From NCBI GenBank assembly GCA_035575835.1, contig DATLXM010000031.1, positions 1 through 14,221 of the forward strand: DNA of 14,221 bases, written 5' to 3'. Made by a program: the position numbers and the translations under genes. Each line of letters starts with the position of its first letter. Position 1 is the first letter of the stretch. The notes under the pieces are model-generated. The model had not been told where the DNA came from. It did no database searches and saw only the letters and a program-made list of their open reading frames with translations. The stretch is from Gaiellasilicea sp035575835. Its GTDB lineage: Bacteria > Actinomycetota > Thermoleophilia > Gaiellales > Gaiellaceae. Of the stretch, positions 6,199 to 12,391 are shown in pieces.

Positions 6199-7107
6199 AT
6201 GGCCGGGACCACGATCGGAATCGTCAGCCCCGGGGCGATGGGGAGCGCCGTCGGGCGCGCCTACGCAGCCGGGGGCGCCCGGGTCGTCGCGACCGTGGCT
6301 GGGCGCAGCGCCCGCACGAGGGAGCTCGCGCACGGCCTCGAGCTGCTCCCGGACCTCGACGAAGTCGTCCGGCTCTCCGATCTCGTGATCTCGATCGTCC
6401 CGCCGGAGCACGCAGCGTCCGTCGGAGGGGACATCGCGGCCGCCGCCCGCCGAGCTGACGCCGATCCGTTGATCGCCGACCTGAACGCGATCGCACCCAC
6501 CACCGCTCGCGCGCTTGCGCAGCAGCTGGCGGGAAGCGGCCTCGAGCTCGTGGACGGCTCGATCTCGGGCGGGCCCCCACACCCGGACGGCTCGACCAGG
6601 ATCTATCTCTCCGGCGCGCGCGCCAACGAGGTCGCGGCCCTGGTGGGGCCGGGGATCGACGCACGCGTCGTCGGGCCCGAGGTGGGGAGTGCGTCCGCGG
6701 TGAAGATGTCTACTTCGTCGGTCTACAAGGGCACGGTTGGCCTGCTCGCCCACGCGCTGCTCGCCGCGCGCGCGAACGGTGTGCTCCCCCACGTGCTCGA
6801 CGACCTGCGCGAGTCGTATCCCGACCTCCTCGAAGGTGCCGCCCGCTCGATCGGCAGGGCGACGACGAAGGCCGGCCGCTACGTCGGCGAGATGCGCGAG
6901 ATCGCGGCCACGCAGGCCGCCGCAGGCCTGCCCCGCGAGCTCTTCGACGGGTTCGCGGAGGCCTACGCCTCCCTGGCTCGCACGCCGCTTGCGGCGCAGC
7001 CACCGGAGTCGATCGGCCCTGAGGCACGCCTCGAGGACGTCCTGGAGTCGCTCAACGTGGGAGATGGAGGCCGAGTCGGTGAGGCAGCCCCGCGACGAGA
7101 CGCGTGA
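6199..7107 (+). CDS. NAD(P)-dependent dehydrogenase, beta-hydroxyacid dehydrogenase-like with DUF1932-type C-terminus
   Basis: The 302-residue product begins almost directly with a Rossmann fold: TIGIVSPGAMGSAVG (5-19) carries the G-x-x-x-x-G-x-M-G nucleotide-binding loop of the 6-phosphogluconate/3-hydroxyisobutyrate dehydrogenase superfamily. Other family features are LVISIVPPEHA near 68-78 and the substrate-loop segment DGSISGGPP near 119-127. The all-helical C-terminal part (SAVKMSTSSVYKGTVGLLAH and onward) resembles DUF1932, which replaces the usual domain in some members. It is a cytoplasmic oxidoreductase of unknown substrate. ATG 6199 is the start because the first Rossmann strand begins at residue 5. 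Only 4 bases separate it from tRNA-Arg, so it is probably expressed from the tRNA transcript. Its last 56 bases overlap the convergent oxidoreductase gene. Confidence 0.87.
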   Translation: MAGTTIGIVSPGAMGSAVGRAYAAGGARVVATVAGRSARTRELAHGLELLPDLDEVVRLSDLVISIVPPEHAASVGGDIAAAARRADADPLIADLNAIAPTTARALAQQLAGSGLELVDGSISGGPPHPDGSTRIYLSGARANEVAALVGPGIDARVVGPEVGSASAVKMSTSSVYKGTVGLLAHALLAARANGVLPHVLDDLRESYPDLLEGAARSIGRATTKAGRYVGEMREIAATQAAAGLPRELFDGFAEAYASLARTPLAAQPPESIGPEARLEDVLESLNVGDGGRVGEAAPRRDA

Positions 7108-8410
7108 TTCCGCCCGGTCGCCCGCCCTCGTCCTCGGCCCGATCCTTGGCGACGAGCGCCCGGCGGATCGCGGTGCCGCCGACGTAGCGGAGCGGCTCCG
7201 GAGGAAAGGACGCAGGGGCCGGCTCGACGAGCCCGAGCCGAGTCCACTCGTCACGCCGGTCGAGCGCCAGCGAGGCGAGAATCCGGCCGCCGAGGAAGCT
7301 CGGGCCGACCCCGTTTCCGGTGAACCCGAAGCCATGGTGGACACGCCCGCGCGAGCCGAAGATCGGCAGGTGGGTGGGGGAGACGTCGATCGGCCCGCCC
7401 CAAGCGTGCGTGATCTGCCGGCCCTCGAGCTGTGGGAAGAACCGGACGAGTTGGCGCGCCGCGTGCTCGACGACTCCCCGGTCGAGGCTCCGAGGCGGTC
7501 GGGCGCCGTAGCCCATCCGGCCGCCACCCCAGCCGAACGCGATCCGACCGTCGGGCGTGGTCCGGAAGTAGTGGAGGAGCGTCCGCGCGTCGGCGATGGC
7601 CTCGCCCCCCGTCCAGCCGAGCTCGTCGAGCACGTCAGGCACCGGCTCCGTCAGCACGATATGGCTCGAGGCGACGGCGAGCGCGTTCCGGAACCCCGGG
7701 AAGCTTCCGGTGGCGGTGTTCGCGGCCAGCACGATCGAGCCCGCGCGGACCTGGCCCGCGGCGGTCTCGATCCGACCCTCGCGGATCCGGGCGGGCGAGT
7801 GCTCGAAGATCCGGACTCCCCGTTCGAGGAGCCGCCGCCGGAGCCCAAGCGCGAGGCGCGCCGGCTGCACGGTCGCCGCCGTCCGCAGCGAGAGCCCGCC
7901 ACGGAAGACCGGCGAGGCGCACACGGCCTCCACCGCGGCACGATCGAGCACGGTCGCCTCGTCGAGGCCCGCGGCCGCGCAGGAGCGCGCGACCTCCGTC
8001 CAGGCACCGTCCTGCGCGTGCGTCGTCGCGACCTCGAGTTGCGGCGCCGCCCGGTACCAGGCATCGACGTCCTGCTCGGCGCACCACGCCTCGATCGACC
8101 GGACCGCGTCCTCGGCCGCCCGTCCGACGGCGAGCGCCTCCTCCTGGCCGAAGCGCGCCACGAGCCCGGGGAGCTGATCCCAGAGCGAGCTGACGAAGCC
8201 GCCGTTCCGACCGCTCGGCCCGTAACCCGACACCTCAGCCTCGACGATCACCACGGAGGCGCCGGACCCCGCAAGTTGCCACGCGGTCCAGAGCCCGAGA
8301 TAGCCGCCACCCACGACGGCGACGTCCGCGCTCACGTCCCCGGCGAGCGACGGGGCGGCCTCGACAGGCCCCGCCTCCTCCAGCCAGTAGCCGTGGCGCG
8401 TGTGGCGCAT
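7052..8410 (-). CDS. FAD-dependent oxidoreductase, DAO family (amine/amino-acid oxidase-like)
   Basis: The 452-residue protein has the N-terminal FAD-binding dinucleotide fold, DVAVVGGGYLGLWTAWQLA (29-47) with the GGGxxG loop, followed by the acidic strand end VVIVEAE and the DAO-typical GYGPSGRNGGF (62-72). The C-terminal FAD-contact region includes HAWGGPIDVSPTHLPIFG and HGFGFTGNGVGPSFLGGRILA. This pattern resembles gamma-glutamylputrescine oxidase-like (PuuB/OrdL) enzymes, which oxidise the C-N bond of amines or amino acids. The exact substrate is inference only: no polyamine or amino-acid pathway gene accompanies it. It is presumably cytoplasmic. Start is ATG 8410 with TAAGAT 7 bases upstream. 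The tail overlaps the convergent dehydrogenase gene by 56 bases; both could act on amino-acid-derived compounds, but that is only a guess. Confidence 0.9.
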   Translation of the reverse strand: MRHTRHGYWLEEAGPVEAAPSLAGDVSADVAVVGGGYLGLWTAWQLAGSGASVVIVEAEVSGYGPSGRNGGFVSSLWDQLPGLVARFGQEEALAVGRAAEDAVRSIEAWCAEQDVDAWYRAAPQLEVATTHAQDGAWTEVARSCAAAGLDEATVLDRAAVEAVCASPVFRGGLSLRTAATVQPARLALGLRRRLLERGVRIFEHSPARIREGRIETAAGQVRAGSIVLAANTATGSFPGFRNALAVASSHIVLTEPVPDVLDELGWTGGEAIADARTLLHYFRTTPDGRIAFGWGGGRMGYGARPPRSLDRGVVEHAARQLVRFFPQLEGRQITHAWGGPIDVSPTHLPIFGSRGRVHHGFGFTGNGVGPSFLGGRILASLALDRRDEWTRLGLVEPAPASFPPEPLRYVGGTAIRRALVAKDRAEDEGGRPGGITRLVAGLPHRLGLHLPR

Positions 8411-8417
8411 AGGCGCG

Positions 8418-8423
8418 ATCTTA
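8418..8423 (-). promoter_or_regulatory. Candidate -10 hexamer of FAD oxidoreductase gene
   Basis: TAAGAT on the minus strand, 7 bases before ATG 8410; among the best matches to a -10 consensus in the window. Confidence 0.5.
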
Positions 8424-8499
8424 CGTTTGCCACGCCGGGAGCCGGACGCTCTCGCGCGGCCGACGATTCGCTCCCGCGGATCTTCGGCCGATGCGCCGC

Positions 8500-8505
8500 T
8501 AGAAT
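8500..8505 (+). promoter_or_regulatory. Candidate -10 hexamer of tRNA-His
   Basis: TAGAAT, a near-consensus -10, 10 bases before G-1 of tRNA-His. Confidence 0.5.
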
Positions 8506-8515
8506 CAGACTGCGC

Positions 8516-8589
8516 GGTGGCGGTAGCTCAGTTGGTAGAGCTCCGGGTTGTGGTCCCGGTGGTCGCGGGTTCGAGTCCCGTCCGCCACC
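8516..8589 (+). tRNA. tRNA-His(GUG)
   Basis: Acceptor arms 8517-8523 and 8582-8588 pair fully. G8516 can pair with discriminator C8589, giving the extra G-1:C73 pair that marks tRNA-His. The anticodon stem 8543-8547/8555-8559 holds GTG at 8550-8552. CCA is not encoded. Two palindromic repeats follow from 8598. Confidence 0.96.
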
Positions 8590-8597
8590 TGCATTTG

Positions 8598-8649
8598 CCC
8601 GCAGTTCCAGGATCCGCTCACGCGGATCCTGGAGCGCAAAGACCCCTGA
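8598..8649 (+). repeat. Palindromic repeat element, copy 1
   Basis: The unit starts CCCGCAG, then a stem of 13 pairs (8605-8617 with 8622-8634, outermost pair T-G) with a TCAC loop, and ends GCGCAAAGACCCCTGA. Copy 2 follows after 5 bases with identical flanks. Lying 8 bases after tRNA-His, it may act as a 3' hairpin, but there is no proper U-tract (only TTTT at 8651-8654, after the conserved tail). Confidence 0.75.
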
Positions 8650-8654
8650 ATTTT

Positions 8655-8704
8655 CCCGCAGCTCGAGGATCCGCGGGCGGATCCTCGAGCGCGAAGACCC
8701 CTGA
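8655..8704 (+). repeat. Palindromic repeat element, copy 2
   Basis: Same layout as copy 1: CCCGCAG, a 12-pair perfect stem (8662-8673 with 8678-8689), a 4-base CGGG loop, then GCGCGAAGACCCCTGA. Relative to copy 1, one stem pair changes from C8608-G8631 to G8665-C8686 and the T8605-G8634 pair becomes C8662-G8689, so pairing is kept while sequence changes. The loop is entirely different. Confidence 0.75.
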
Positions 8705-8759
8705 CGGGCCCGCTTCGCGGCCTGGTGTCCCGACACCGCCGCCCGTCGCTTACTCGGGG

Positions 8760-8765
8760 CATACT
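8760..8765 (+). promoter_or_regulatory. Candidate -10 hexamer of tRNA-Arg(UCG)
   Basis: CATACT, 10 bases before the mature tRNA 5' end; the same spacing as tRNA-His, tRNA-Leu and tRNA-Arg(UCU). Confidence 0.4.
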
Positions 8766-8775
8766 GACCCGGCAC

Positions 8776-8847
8776 GGCCCCGTAGCTCAGTGGATAGAGC
8801 GGCAGGCTTCGAACCTGCGCGCGGTGGTTCGACTCCACCCGGGGCCA
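8776..8847 (+). tRNA. tRNA-Arg(UCG)
   Basis: Acceptor arms 8776-8782 and 8840-8846 pair fully; discriminator is A8847. The anticodon stem 8802-8806/8814-8818 holds the loop with TCG at 8809-8811, reading CGA/CGG. The T arm has GTGGTTCGACTCCAC. CCA is not encoded. Confidence 0.96.
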
Positions 8848-8877
8848 TCCCCTTTGGCCGGCTGAACTGTGGGGAAG

Positions 8878-9084
8878 CTACTCGCCGTCGATGGGCTCGG
8901 GGTCGCCCTCGGCCTTGAGGCGCTCGACGGCGCTGTGCCGCTCGGCCTCCTCGGACTTCAGTTCCCGCTCGTAGCGGGTCTCGTCGGTCTGCTCGCTCTC
9001 ACGCTCGCGCTCGGCGGGGCCGTCGGCGACGTGCGGCTCGGCGAAGCTCGGATCGGTGAAGGTGGGATCGCTGGATTCGCTCAT
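8878..9084 (-). CDS. Small acidic, probably disordered protein (68 aa), hypothetical
   Basis: ATG 9084 to TAG 8878 encodes 68 residues rich in Glu, Asp, Ser and Arg, with no hydrophobic stretch, signal peptide or cysteine. The central part (ERERESEQTDETRYEREL onward) could form a charged helix. I recognise no family. In its favour: it starts with ATG, fills an otherwise empty gap between two tRNA genes, and has a TACGCC hexamer at the usual 6-base distance, although the last base is not T. Against: in this composition a random open frame of this length is common, and a charged product is what a non-coding frame often gives. Confidence 0.42.
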   Translation of the reverse strand: MSESSDPTFTDPSFAEPHVADGPAERERESEQTDETRYERELKSEEAERHSAVERLKAEGDPEPIDGE

Positions 9085-9090
9085 TAGGGC

Positions 9091-9096
9091 GGCGTA
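9091..9096 (-). promoter_or_regulatory. Weak candidate -10 hexamer of the 68-residue gene
   Basis: TACGCC on the minus strand, 6 bases before ATG 9084; lacks the usual final T. Confidence 0.22.
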
Positions 9097-9108
9097 CCCT
9101 CGGGGCTC

Positions 9109-9114
9109 TATCCT
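9109..9114 (+). promoter_or_regulatory. Candidate -10 hexamer of tRNA-Leu
   Basis: TATCCT, 10 bases before the mature tRNA 5' end. Confidence 0.47.
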
Positions 9115-9124
9115 TGAACCGTCC

Positions 9125-9208
9125 GCGGGCGTGGCGGAACTGGCAGACGCGCCGGGTTTAGGTCCCGGTGGGCTTCGGCCCTTGGAGGTTCAAGTCCTCT
9201 CGCCCGCA
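9125..9208 (+). tRNA. tRNA-Leu(UAG)
   Basis: Acceptor arms 9125-9131 and 9201-9207 pair fully; discriminator is A9208. The anticodon stem 9152-9156/9164-9168 holds TAG at 9159-9161. The long variable arm of a class II tRNA is present (TGGGCTTCGGCCCTT, with a GGGC/GCCC stem and TTCG loop). The T arm has GAGGTTCAAGTCCTC. CCA is not encoded. Confidence 0.96.
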
Positions 9209-9316
9209 TCTCGCGCTCCCGACCGCCGCCACCTGCGGCCGGCGGAGCCGGCCTCCGGCGACGGCTCGCACCGCTGCAGCCGCTCTGGTCGGGGGCCCGT
9301 GCTTCCGCACTGTTCC

Positions 9317-9352
9317 CCCTCCCGACGCGACAGCAGCGGCACGTCGGGAGGG
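9317..9352. repeat. Long-stem hairpin in gap downstream of tRNA-Leu
   Basis: An 11-base perfect inverted repeat (9317-9327 with 9342-9352) around a 14-base loop. It lies in a 232-base gap (9209-9440) where I find no convincing gene. It could form in RNA from read-through of tRNA-Leu; no U-tract follows. Confidence 0.5.
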
Positions 9353-9374
9353 CGAGCCTCTCCGACCACCGGCC

Positions 9375-9391
9375 GGGCGGCTCCGCCGCCC
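9375..9391. terminator. Possible GC-only hairpin ahead of the GNAT gene
   Basis: GGGCGGC and GCCGCCC pair perfectly around a TCC loop. It lies 50 bases before the acetyltransferase start and could help stop read-through from the tRNA side. There is no U-tract, and GC-only short dyads arise easily in this composition. Confidence 0.25.
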
Positions 9392-9428
9392 TCGCGCTCC
9401 GGAGGCCGGGATGGGTCGGTGGCGGCGA

Positions 9429-9434
9429 TAGGGT
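9429..9434 (+). promoter_or_regulatory. Candidate -10 hexamer of GNAT gene
   Basis: TAGGGT, exactly 6 bases before ATG 9441; no ribosome-binding site between. Confidence 0.47.
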
Positions 9435-9440
9435 CGACGG

Positions 9441-10367
9441 ATGATTCGCGAACGAGGCCCGGAGGACGACGCGGCGATCGCACAGATCATCCGCGAGGTC
9501 GCGCCCGGATGGGTCACGACCGAGCGCGGGGTCCGGCACCGCCGGCGGACGACGCTCCCGCGCGCGCGCCGCGGGGACTGGGTCGTGGAGGTCGAAGGCG
9601 AGGCCGTCGGCTGGTCGAGCGCAGGGCTGAAGACCGACGGCGATCGCGACGACGTCGCCTGGGTGAACGTCTTCGTGCGGCCGGCGTGGGCGGGGCGGGG
9701 CCTCGGAACCGCCCTCTGGGAGCCCGTGGAGGCCCACGTGGCCGCGCTCGGGGCGAGGCGGATCCTCGGCGACGGGGCCGAGTCTCCGGCCTCGCGCGCC
9801 TACGCCGAGCGACGCGGCTTTCGCCACACGCAGACGACGCGACTCTCGAGCCTCGACCCGCGTGCCGTCGACGAGACCGAGCTCACGTTGCTCGCGGACG
9901 CGCGGACCAACGGCGTCACGTTCGAGCCGTTCTCGACGTTCGAGGAGGCACCTGAGCTTGTCTACGCCGTCGACGCCGAAGCCTCGCTGGACGAGCCGGC
10001 CGACGAGCCGATCACCAACTGGCCGTTCGAGGAATGGCTCGACGCGGCCTGGCGCCAGCCGGACCTCTCGCACGAGGGCAGCTTCTGCGCCGTCCAGAAG
10101 GGTCGGCCGGTGGCGATGGCGGAGCTCCGGATCGACCTCGAGGGCGGCCGAGCAGCGAACGGCTTCACCGGGACGCTCCGCTCCCACCGCGGCCGAGGGC
10201 TGGCGCGGCTCGCCAAGCTCGCCTCGATCGCCTGGCTCCGCGAGCGAGGCTTCACCTCCCTCGTGACGCAGAACGACGAGACGAACGCCGCCATGCTCGC
10301 GGTCAATACGCGTCTCGGCTACCGACCAGACGCGAGCTGGCTCTCCTACGTCAGGGACGTCGAGTAG
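9441..10367 (+). CDS. Tandem GNAT acetyltransferase
   Basis: The 308-residue cytoplasmic protein has two GNAT domains. The first (about 1-135) shows VNVFVRPAWAGRGLGTALWE (75-94), containing the R-x-x-G-x-G/A acetyl-CoA pyrophosphate loop, and SPASRAYAERRGFRH (115-129). The second (about 158-306) shows GTLRSHRGRGLARLAKL (244-260) and NAAMLAVNTRLGYRP (282-296). GNAT enzymes transfer an acetyl group from acetyl-CoA to an amine; the substrate is unknown. The double-domain layout recalls mycothiol synthase MshD and similar actinobacterial tandem GNATs, but nothing specific identifies it as MshD. The second-domain loop ends in GRGLA, compatible with binding, so both halves may bind cofactor. Start is ATG 9441 with TAGGGT six bases upstream. 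Its stop is separated by one base from that of the convergent phosphatase gene. Confidence 0.87.
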   Translation: MIRERGPEDDAAIAQIIREVAPGWVTTERGVRHRRRTTLPRARRGDWVVEVEGEAVGWSSAGLKTDGDRDDVAWVNVFVRPAWAGRGLGTALWEPVEAHVAALGARRILGDGAESPASRAYAERRGFRHTQTTRLSSLDPRAVDETELTLLADARTNGVTFEPFSTFEEAPELVYAVDAEASLDEPADEPITNWPFEEWLDAAWRQPDLSHEGSFCAVQKGRPVAMAELRIDLEGGRAANGFTGTLRSHRGRGLARLAKLASIAWLRERGFTSLVTQNDETNAAMLAVNTRLGYRPDASWLSYVRDVE

Positions 10368-10368
10368 C

Positions 10369-10953
10369 TCACCCGGGAGCGAGCCTGCGGATCCGGTCGA
10401 CAGCCCGGCGCAGGCCGGCTTCGTCGAAGAGGTGCGGGATGCAGTTGCCGATCTGGTGCGCGGGGCCGTCGAGGTCGTCGGAGCCGCCGGCGGCGTTCAG
10501 CGAATAGCGGACGGGGATCTCGTGGCAGACGACGAGGATGTGCTCCTCGGCTCGCGCCAGCAGCTGCTCGAAGGCTTCGGCGTAGCGGCGCGCGGCCTCG
10601 TCGAGGCTCTCGCCGCCCGGGAACCGGTCCGCCCGCGTGTGCTCCGCCTTCCAGGCCCGGTAGTCGGCGATCGTGCCGCCCTCGAGGTCGCCCACGTCGA
10701 TGTCGTCGAGCAGCCGCACCTCCTCGCGGGGGACGGGCCGGCCCGCGAGCGCGCGCTCGGCCGTCTGCCGGGTGCGCCCGAACCGGGTGTGGACGCAGAG
10801 GTCGAGCTCGATGTTCGCGATCTGTGCCGCGAGCCCGTCCGCCTCATGCTCTCCCTGTTCGGTCAGTCGGACCGGAACGGCTGGATCCCCGTTGACCCGG
10901 TGGGTCACGTTCAGCTCCGACTGGCCGTGGCGGACGAGGACGAAGAGGCGCAC
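10369..10953 (-). CDS. Histidine phosphatase superfamily protein (phosphoglycerate mutase-like)
   Basis: The 194-residue cytoplasmic protein opens with FVLVRHGQSELN (4-15), holding the RHG motif whose His9 is the phosphorylated residue. Family landmarks follow: LTEQGEHEADGLA (30-42), TRFGRTRQTAE with Arg57 and Arg60 (56-66), DIDVGDLEGG (84-93) with the acid region, FPGGESLDEAARR (111-123), and ILVVCHEIPVRY (139-150) with the second catalytic His144. Length fits the small branch of the family, which contains phosphoglycerate mutases, cobalamin/alpha-ribazole phosphatases and many broad phosphatases. The substrate cannot be decided here. Start is GTG 10953, with TAGGTT ending 6 bases upstream. 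It is divergent from tig (85 bases between start codons). Confidence 0.9.
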   Translation of the reverse strand: MRLFVLVRHGQSELNVTHRVNGDPAVPVRLTEQGEHEADGLAAQIANIELDLCVHTRFGRTRQTAERALAGRPVPREEVRLLDDIDVGDLEGGTIADYRAWKAEHTRADRFPGGESLDEAARRYAEAFEQLLARAEEHILVVCHEIPVRYSLNAAGGSDDLDGPAHQIGNCIPHLFDEAGLRRAVDRIRRLAPG

Positions 10954-10959
10954 CGAGCG

Positions 10960-10965
10960 AACCTA
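10960..10965 (-). promoter_or_regulatory. Candidate -10 hexamer of histidine phosphatase gene
   Basis: TAGGTT on the minus strand, exactly 6 bases before GTG 10953. Confidence 0.48.
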
Positions 10966-11026
10966 ACTCAGGCCGTCGGCTCGTGCGCGGCCCCGTGGGG
11001 CACGACCCCGGCCGAACCCCCTCTGC

Positions 11027-11032
11027 TTGAAT
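11027..11032 (+). promoter_or_regulatory. Candidate -10 hexamer of the tig-clpP-clpX operon
   Basis: TTGAAT, exactly 6 bases before GTG 11039; the second base is T rather than A, so it is weaker than the others. It fits a leaderless tig message. Confidence 0.35.
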
Positions 11033-11038
11033 GGCTGC

Positions 11039-12391
11039 GTGGAGACCACGGTCGAGAAGCTCGAGAACGACACCGTCCGCCTCACGGTCGACGTGCCGGC
11101 GCACGACGTCCATCACGCGGTCGAGCACGCGACCACGGACCTCGCGAACAACGTCAAGATTCCCGGCTTCAGGCCCGGCAAGGTTCCGCCGCAGATCCTC
11201 GTCCAGCGGCTCGGCAAGGAGCGGATCTACTCCGAGGCCGTCGACAGCCACATCTCCGGTTGGTTCTGGAGCGCCGCGGCCCGGGCCCGGATCCGGCCGA
11301 TCGCGAATCCGCAGTTCGACTACGAGCTCCCCACCGAGGATGCGCAGGACTGGCGCTTCACGGCGACCGTTCCCGTGCAGCCGAAGGTCGAGGTCGTCGA
11401 CTGGACGACGCTCGAGGTCGGCAAGCCCGAGGCGGAGGTGCCGGCCGAGCTCGTCGACCAGGAGCTCGAGGCGCTCCGCGAGACCGTCGCCGAGCTGATC
11501 CCCGCGGGCGACCGACCCGCCCGAAACGGCGACACCCTTGTCGTGGATCTGATCTCTCCGAACGGCGACGAGCAACGCGACACGGTCGTCGAGCTCGGCG
11601 CCGGCCGCCTCGTCGAGGAGGTCGAGGTGGCGCTGCGCGGAGCCTCGGCCGGTGAGACCAAATCCGTCACGTACGAGCTCGCGGACGAGTCGAGCGCGTC
11701 CGTCGAGATCCACGTCAAGGACGTGAAGGAGAAGGTGCTGCCGGAGCTCGACGACGAGCTGGCGCGCTCCGCCTCCGAGTTCGACACGCTCGCCGAACTT
11801 CGCGCCGACATCGAGAGCCGGCTCGGCGACCAGCTCGCTGCCGAGATCGACAACGCCTTCCGCGCGAACGCCGTCGACTCGCTGGTGCGGGAGTCGAAGG
11901 TCAACCCCGCCGGCCCGCTCGTCGAGTCGCGGGCCCGCGAGCTCCTGAACGGCTTCGTCCGCTCGCTCGAACGGCGTGGGATCGCGCCCGAGACCTACCT
12001 CGAGCTGACCGGCCGCACGGCCGAGCAGCTGATCGAGGCGATGACCGCCGAGGCGGCGCTCTCGGTCGCCCGCGAGCTCGCGCTCGAGGCGGTCGCCGAC
12101 AAGCTCGAGATCCAGGTCTCCGACGACGAGGTCCGCGCGCTGATCCGCGAGCAGGCTGAAGAGTCGGAGGAAGATGCCGACAACATGATCGAAGAGCTCT
12201 GGCACTCGGGTCGCCACGAGGACCTGCGCGAGGACATCCGTCTTCGCGCGGCACTCGACCGCGTCGCCGCCGAGGTCAAGCCGATCGCGATGGACGTCGC
12301 CGAGGCCAGGAACGCGATCTGGACTCCCGACAAGGAAACGCCCCAAGCAGAGACGAAGTTGTGGACCCCCGGTAGTAAGGAGCCTGCATGA
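11039..12391 (+). CDS. tig: Trigger factor, ribosome-associated chaperone
   Basis: From GTG 11039 the product is 450 residues, a normal trigger-factor length, with three domains in order. Residues 1 to about 115 are the ribosome-binding domain with the tip motif IPGFRPGKVP (41-50), followed by RIYSEAV. Residues about 160-232 occupy the place of the FKBP-like peptidyl-prolyl isomerase domain but are short and divergent: GDTLVVDL and VVELGAGR remain, while the usual IPGFE active-site segment reads LVEEVEVAL. The rest is the helical substrate-binding arm (DDELARSASEF, then ADIESRL and onward). It binds near the exit tunnel and shields nascent chains. An in-frame TTG at 11027 would add only MNGC and coincides with the likely -10, so GTG is preferred. 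Its stop overlaps the clpP start, indicating translational coupling. Confidence 0.93.
   Translation: METTVEKLENDTVRLTVDVPAHDVHHAVEHATTDLANNVKIPGFRPGKVPPQILVQRLGKERIYSEAVDSHISGWFWSAAARARIRPIANPQFDYELPTEDAQDWRFTATVPVQPKVEVVDWTTLEVGKPEAEVPAELVDQELEALRETVAELIPAGDRPARNGDTLVVDLISPNGDEQRDTVVELGAGRLVEEVEVALRGASAGETKSVTYELADESSASVEIHVKDVKEKVLPELDDELARSASEFDTLAELRADIESRLGDQLAAEIDNAFRANAVDSLVRESKVNPAGPLVESRARELLNGFVRSLERRGIAPETYLELTGRTAEQLIEAMTAEAALSVARELALEAVADKLEIQVSDDEVRALIREQAEESEEDADNMIEELWHSGRHEDLREDIRLRAALDRVAAEVKPIAMDVAEARNAIWTPDKETPQAETKLWTPGSKEPA
12377..12382 (+). promoter_or_regulatory. Ribosome-binding site of clpP
   Basis: AAGGAG lies 5 bases before ATG 12388, inside the end of tig. It is the clearest Shine-Dalgarno sequence in the window and contrasts with the other genes, which lack one. 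Confidence 0.8.

Noticed and set aside
6133..7527. 464-residue minus-strand open frame opposite the dehydrogenase
   Set aside because: Runs through tRNA-Arg and opposite a recognisable Rossmann-fold gene; no motif in its translation.
6737..8704. 655-residue plus-strand open frame across the FAD oxidoreductase, tRNA-His and the repeats
   Set aside because: It lies opposite a clear DAO-family gene, reads through a tRNA, and its product is low-complexity Arg/Pro/Glu sequence.
8598..8704. CRISPR array
   Set aside because: Only two units, the repeat itself is most of the sequence, and just five bases separate the copies; there are no spacers and no cas genes.
8598..8704. A pair of standard intrinsic terminators
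   Set aside because: Neither stem is followed directly by a T-run, and conserved sequence extends on both sides of the stem, which terminators do not need.
11027..11038. TTG 11027 as start of trigger factor
   Set aside because: It adds only four residues not typical of the family and coincides with the likely -10 element; GTG 11039 gives the usual METTVEKLE-like beginning.
10844..12346. 500-residue open frame on the minus strand opposite tig
   Set aside because: Antisense of a certain trigger-factor gene; its translation is a low-complexity Arg/Leu/Asp/Val mixture without domains. Long antisense frames are expected in GC-rich codon usage.
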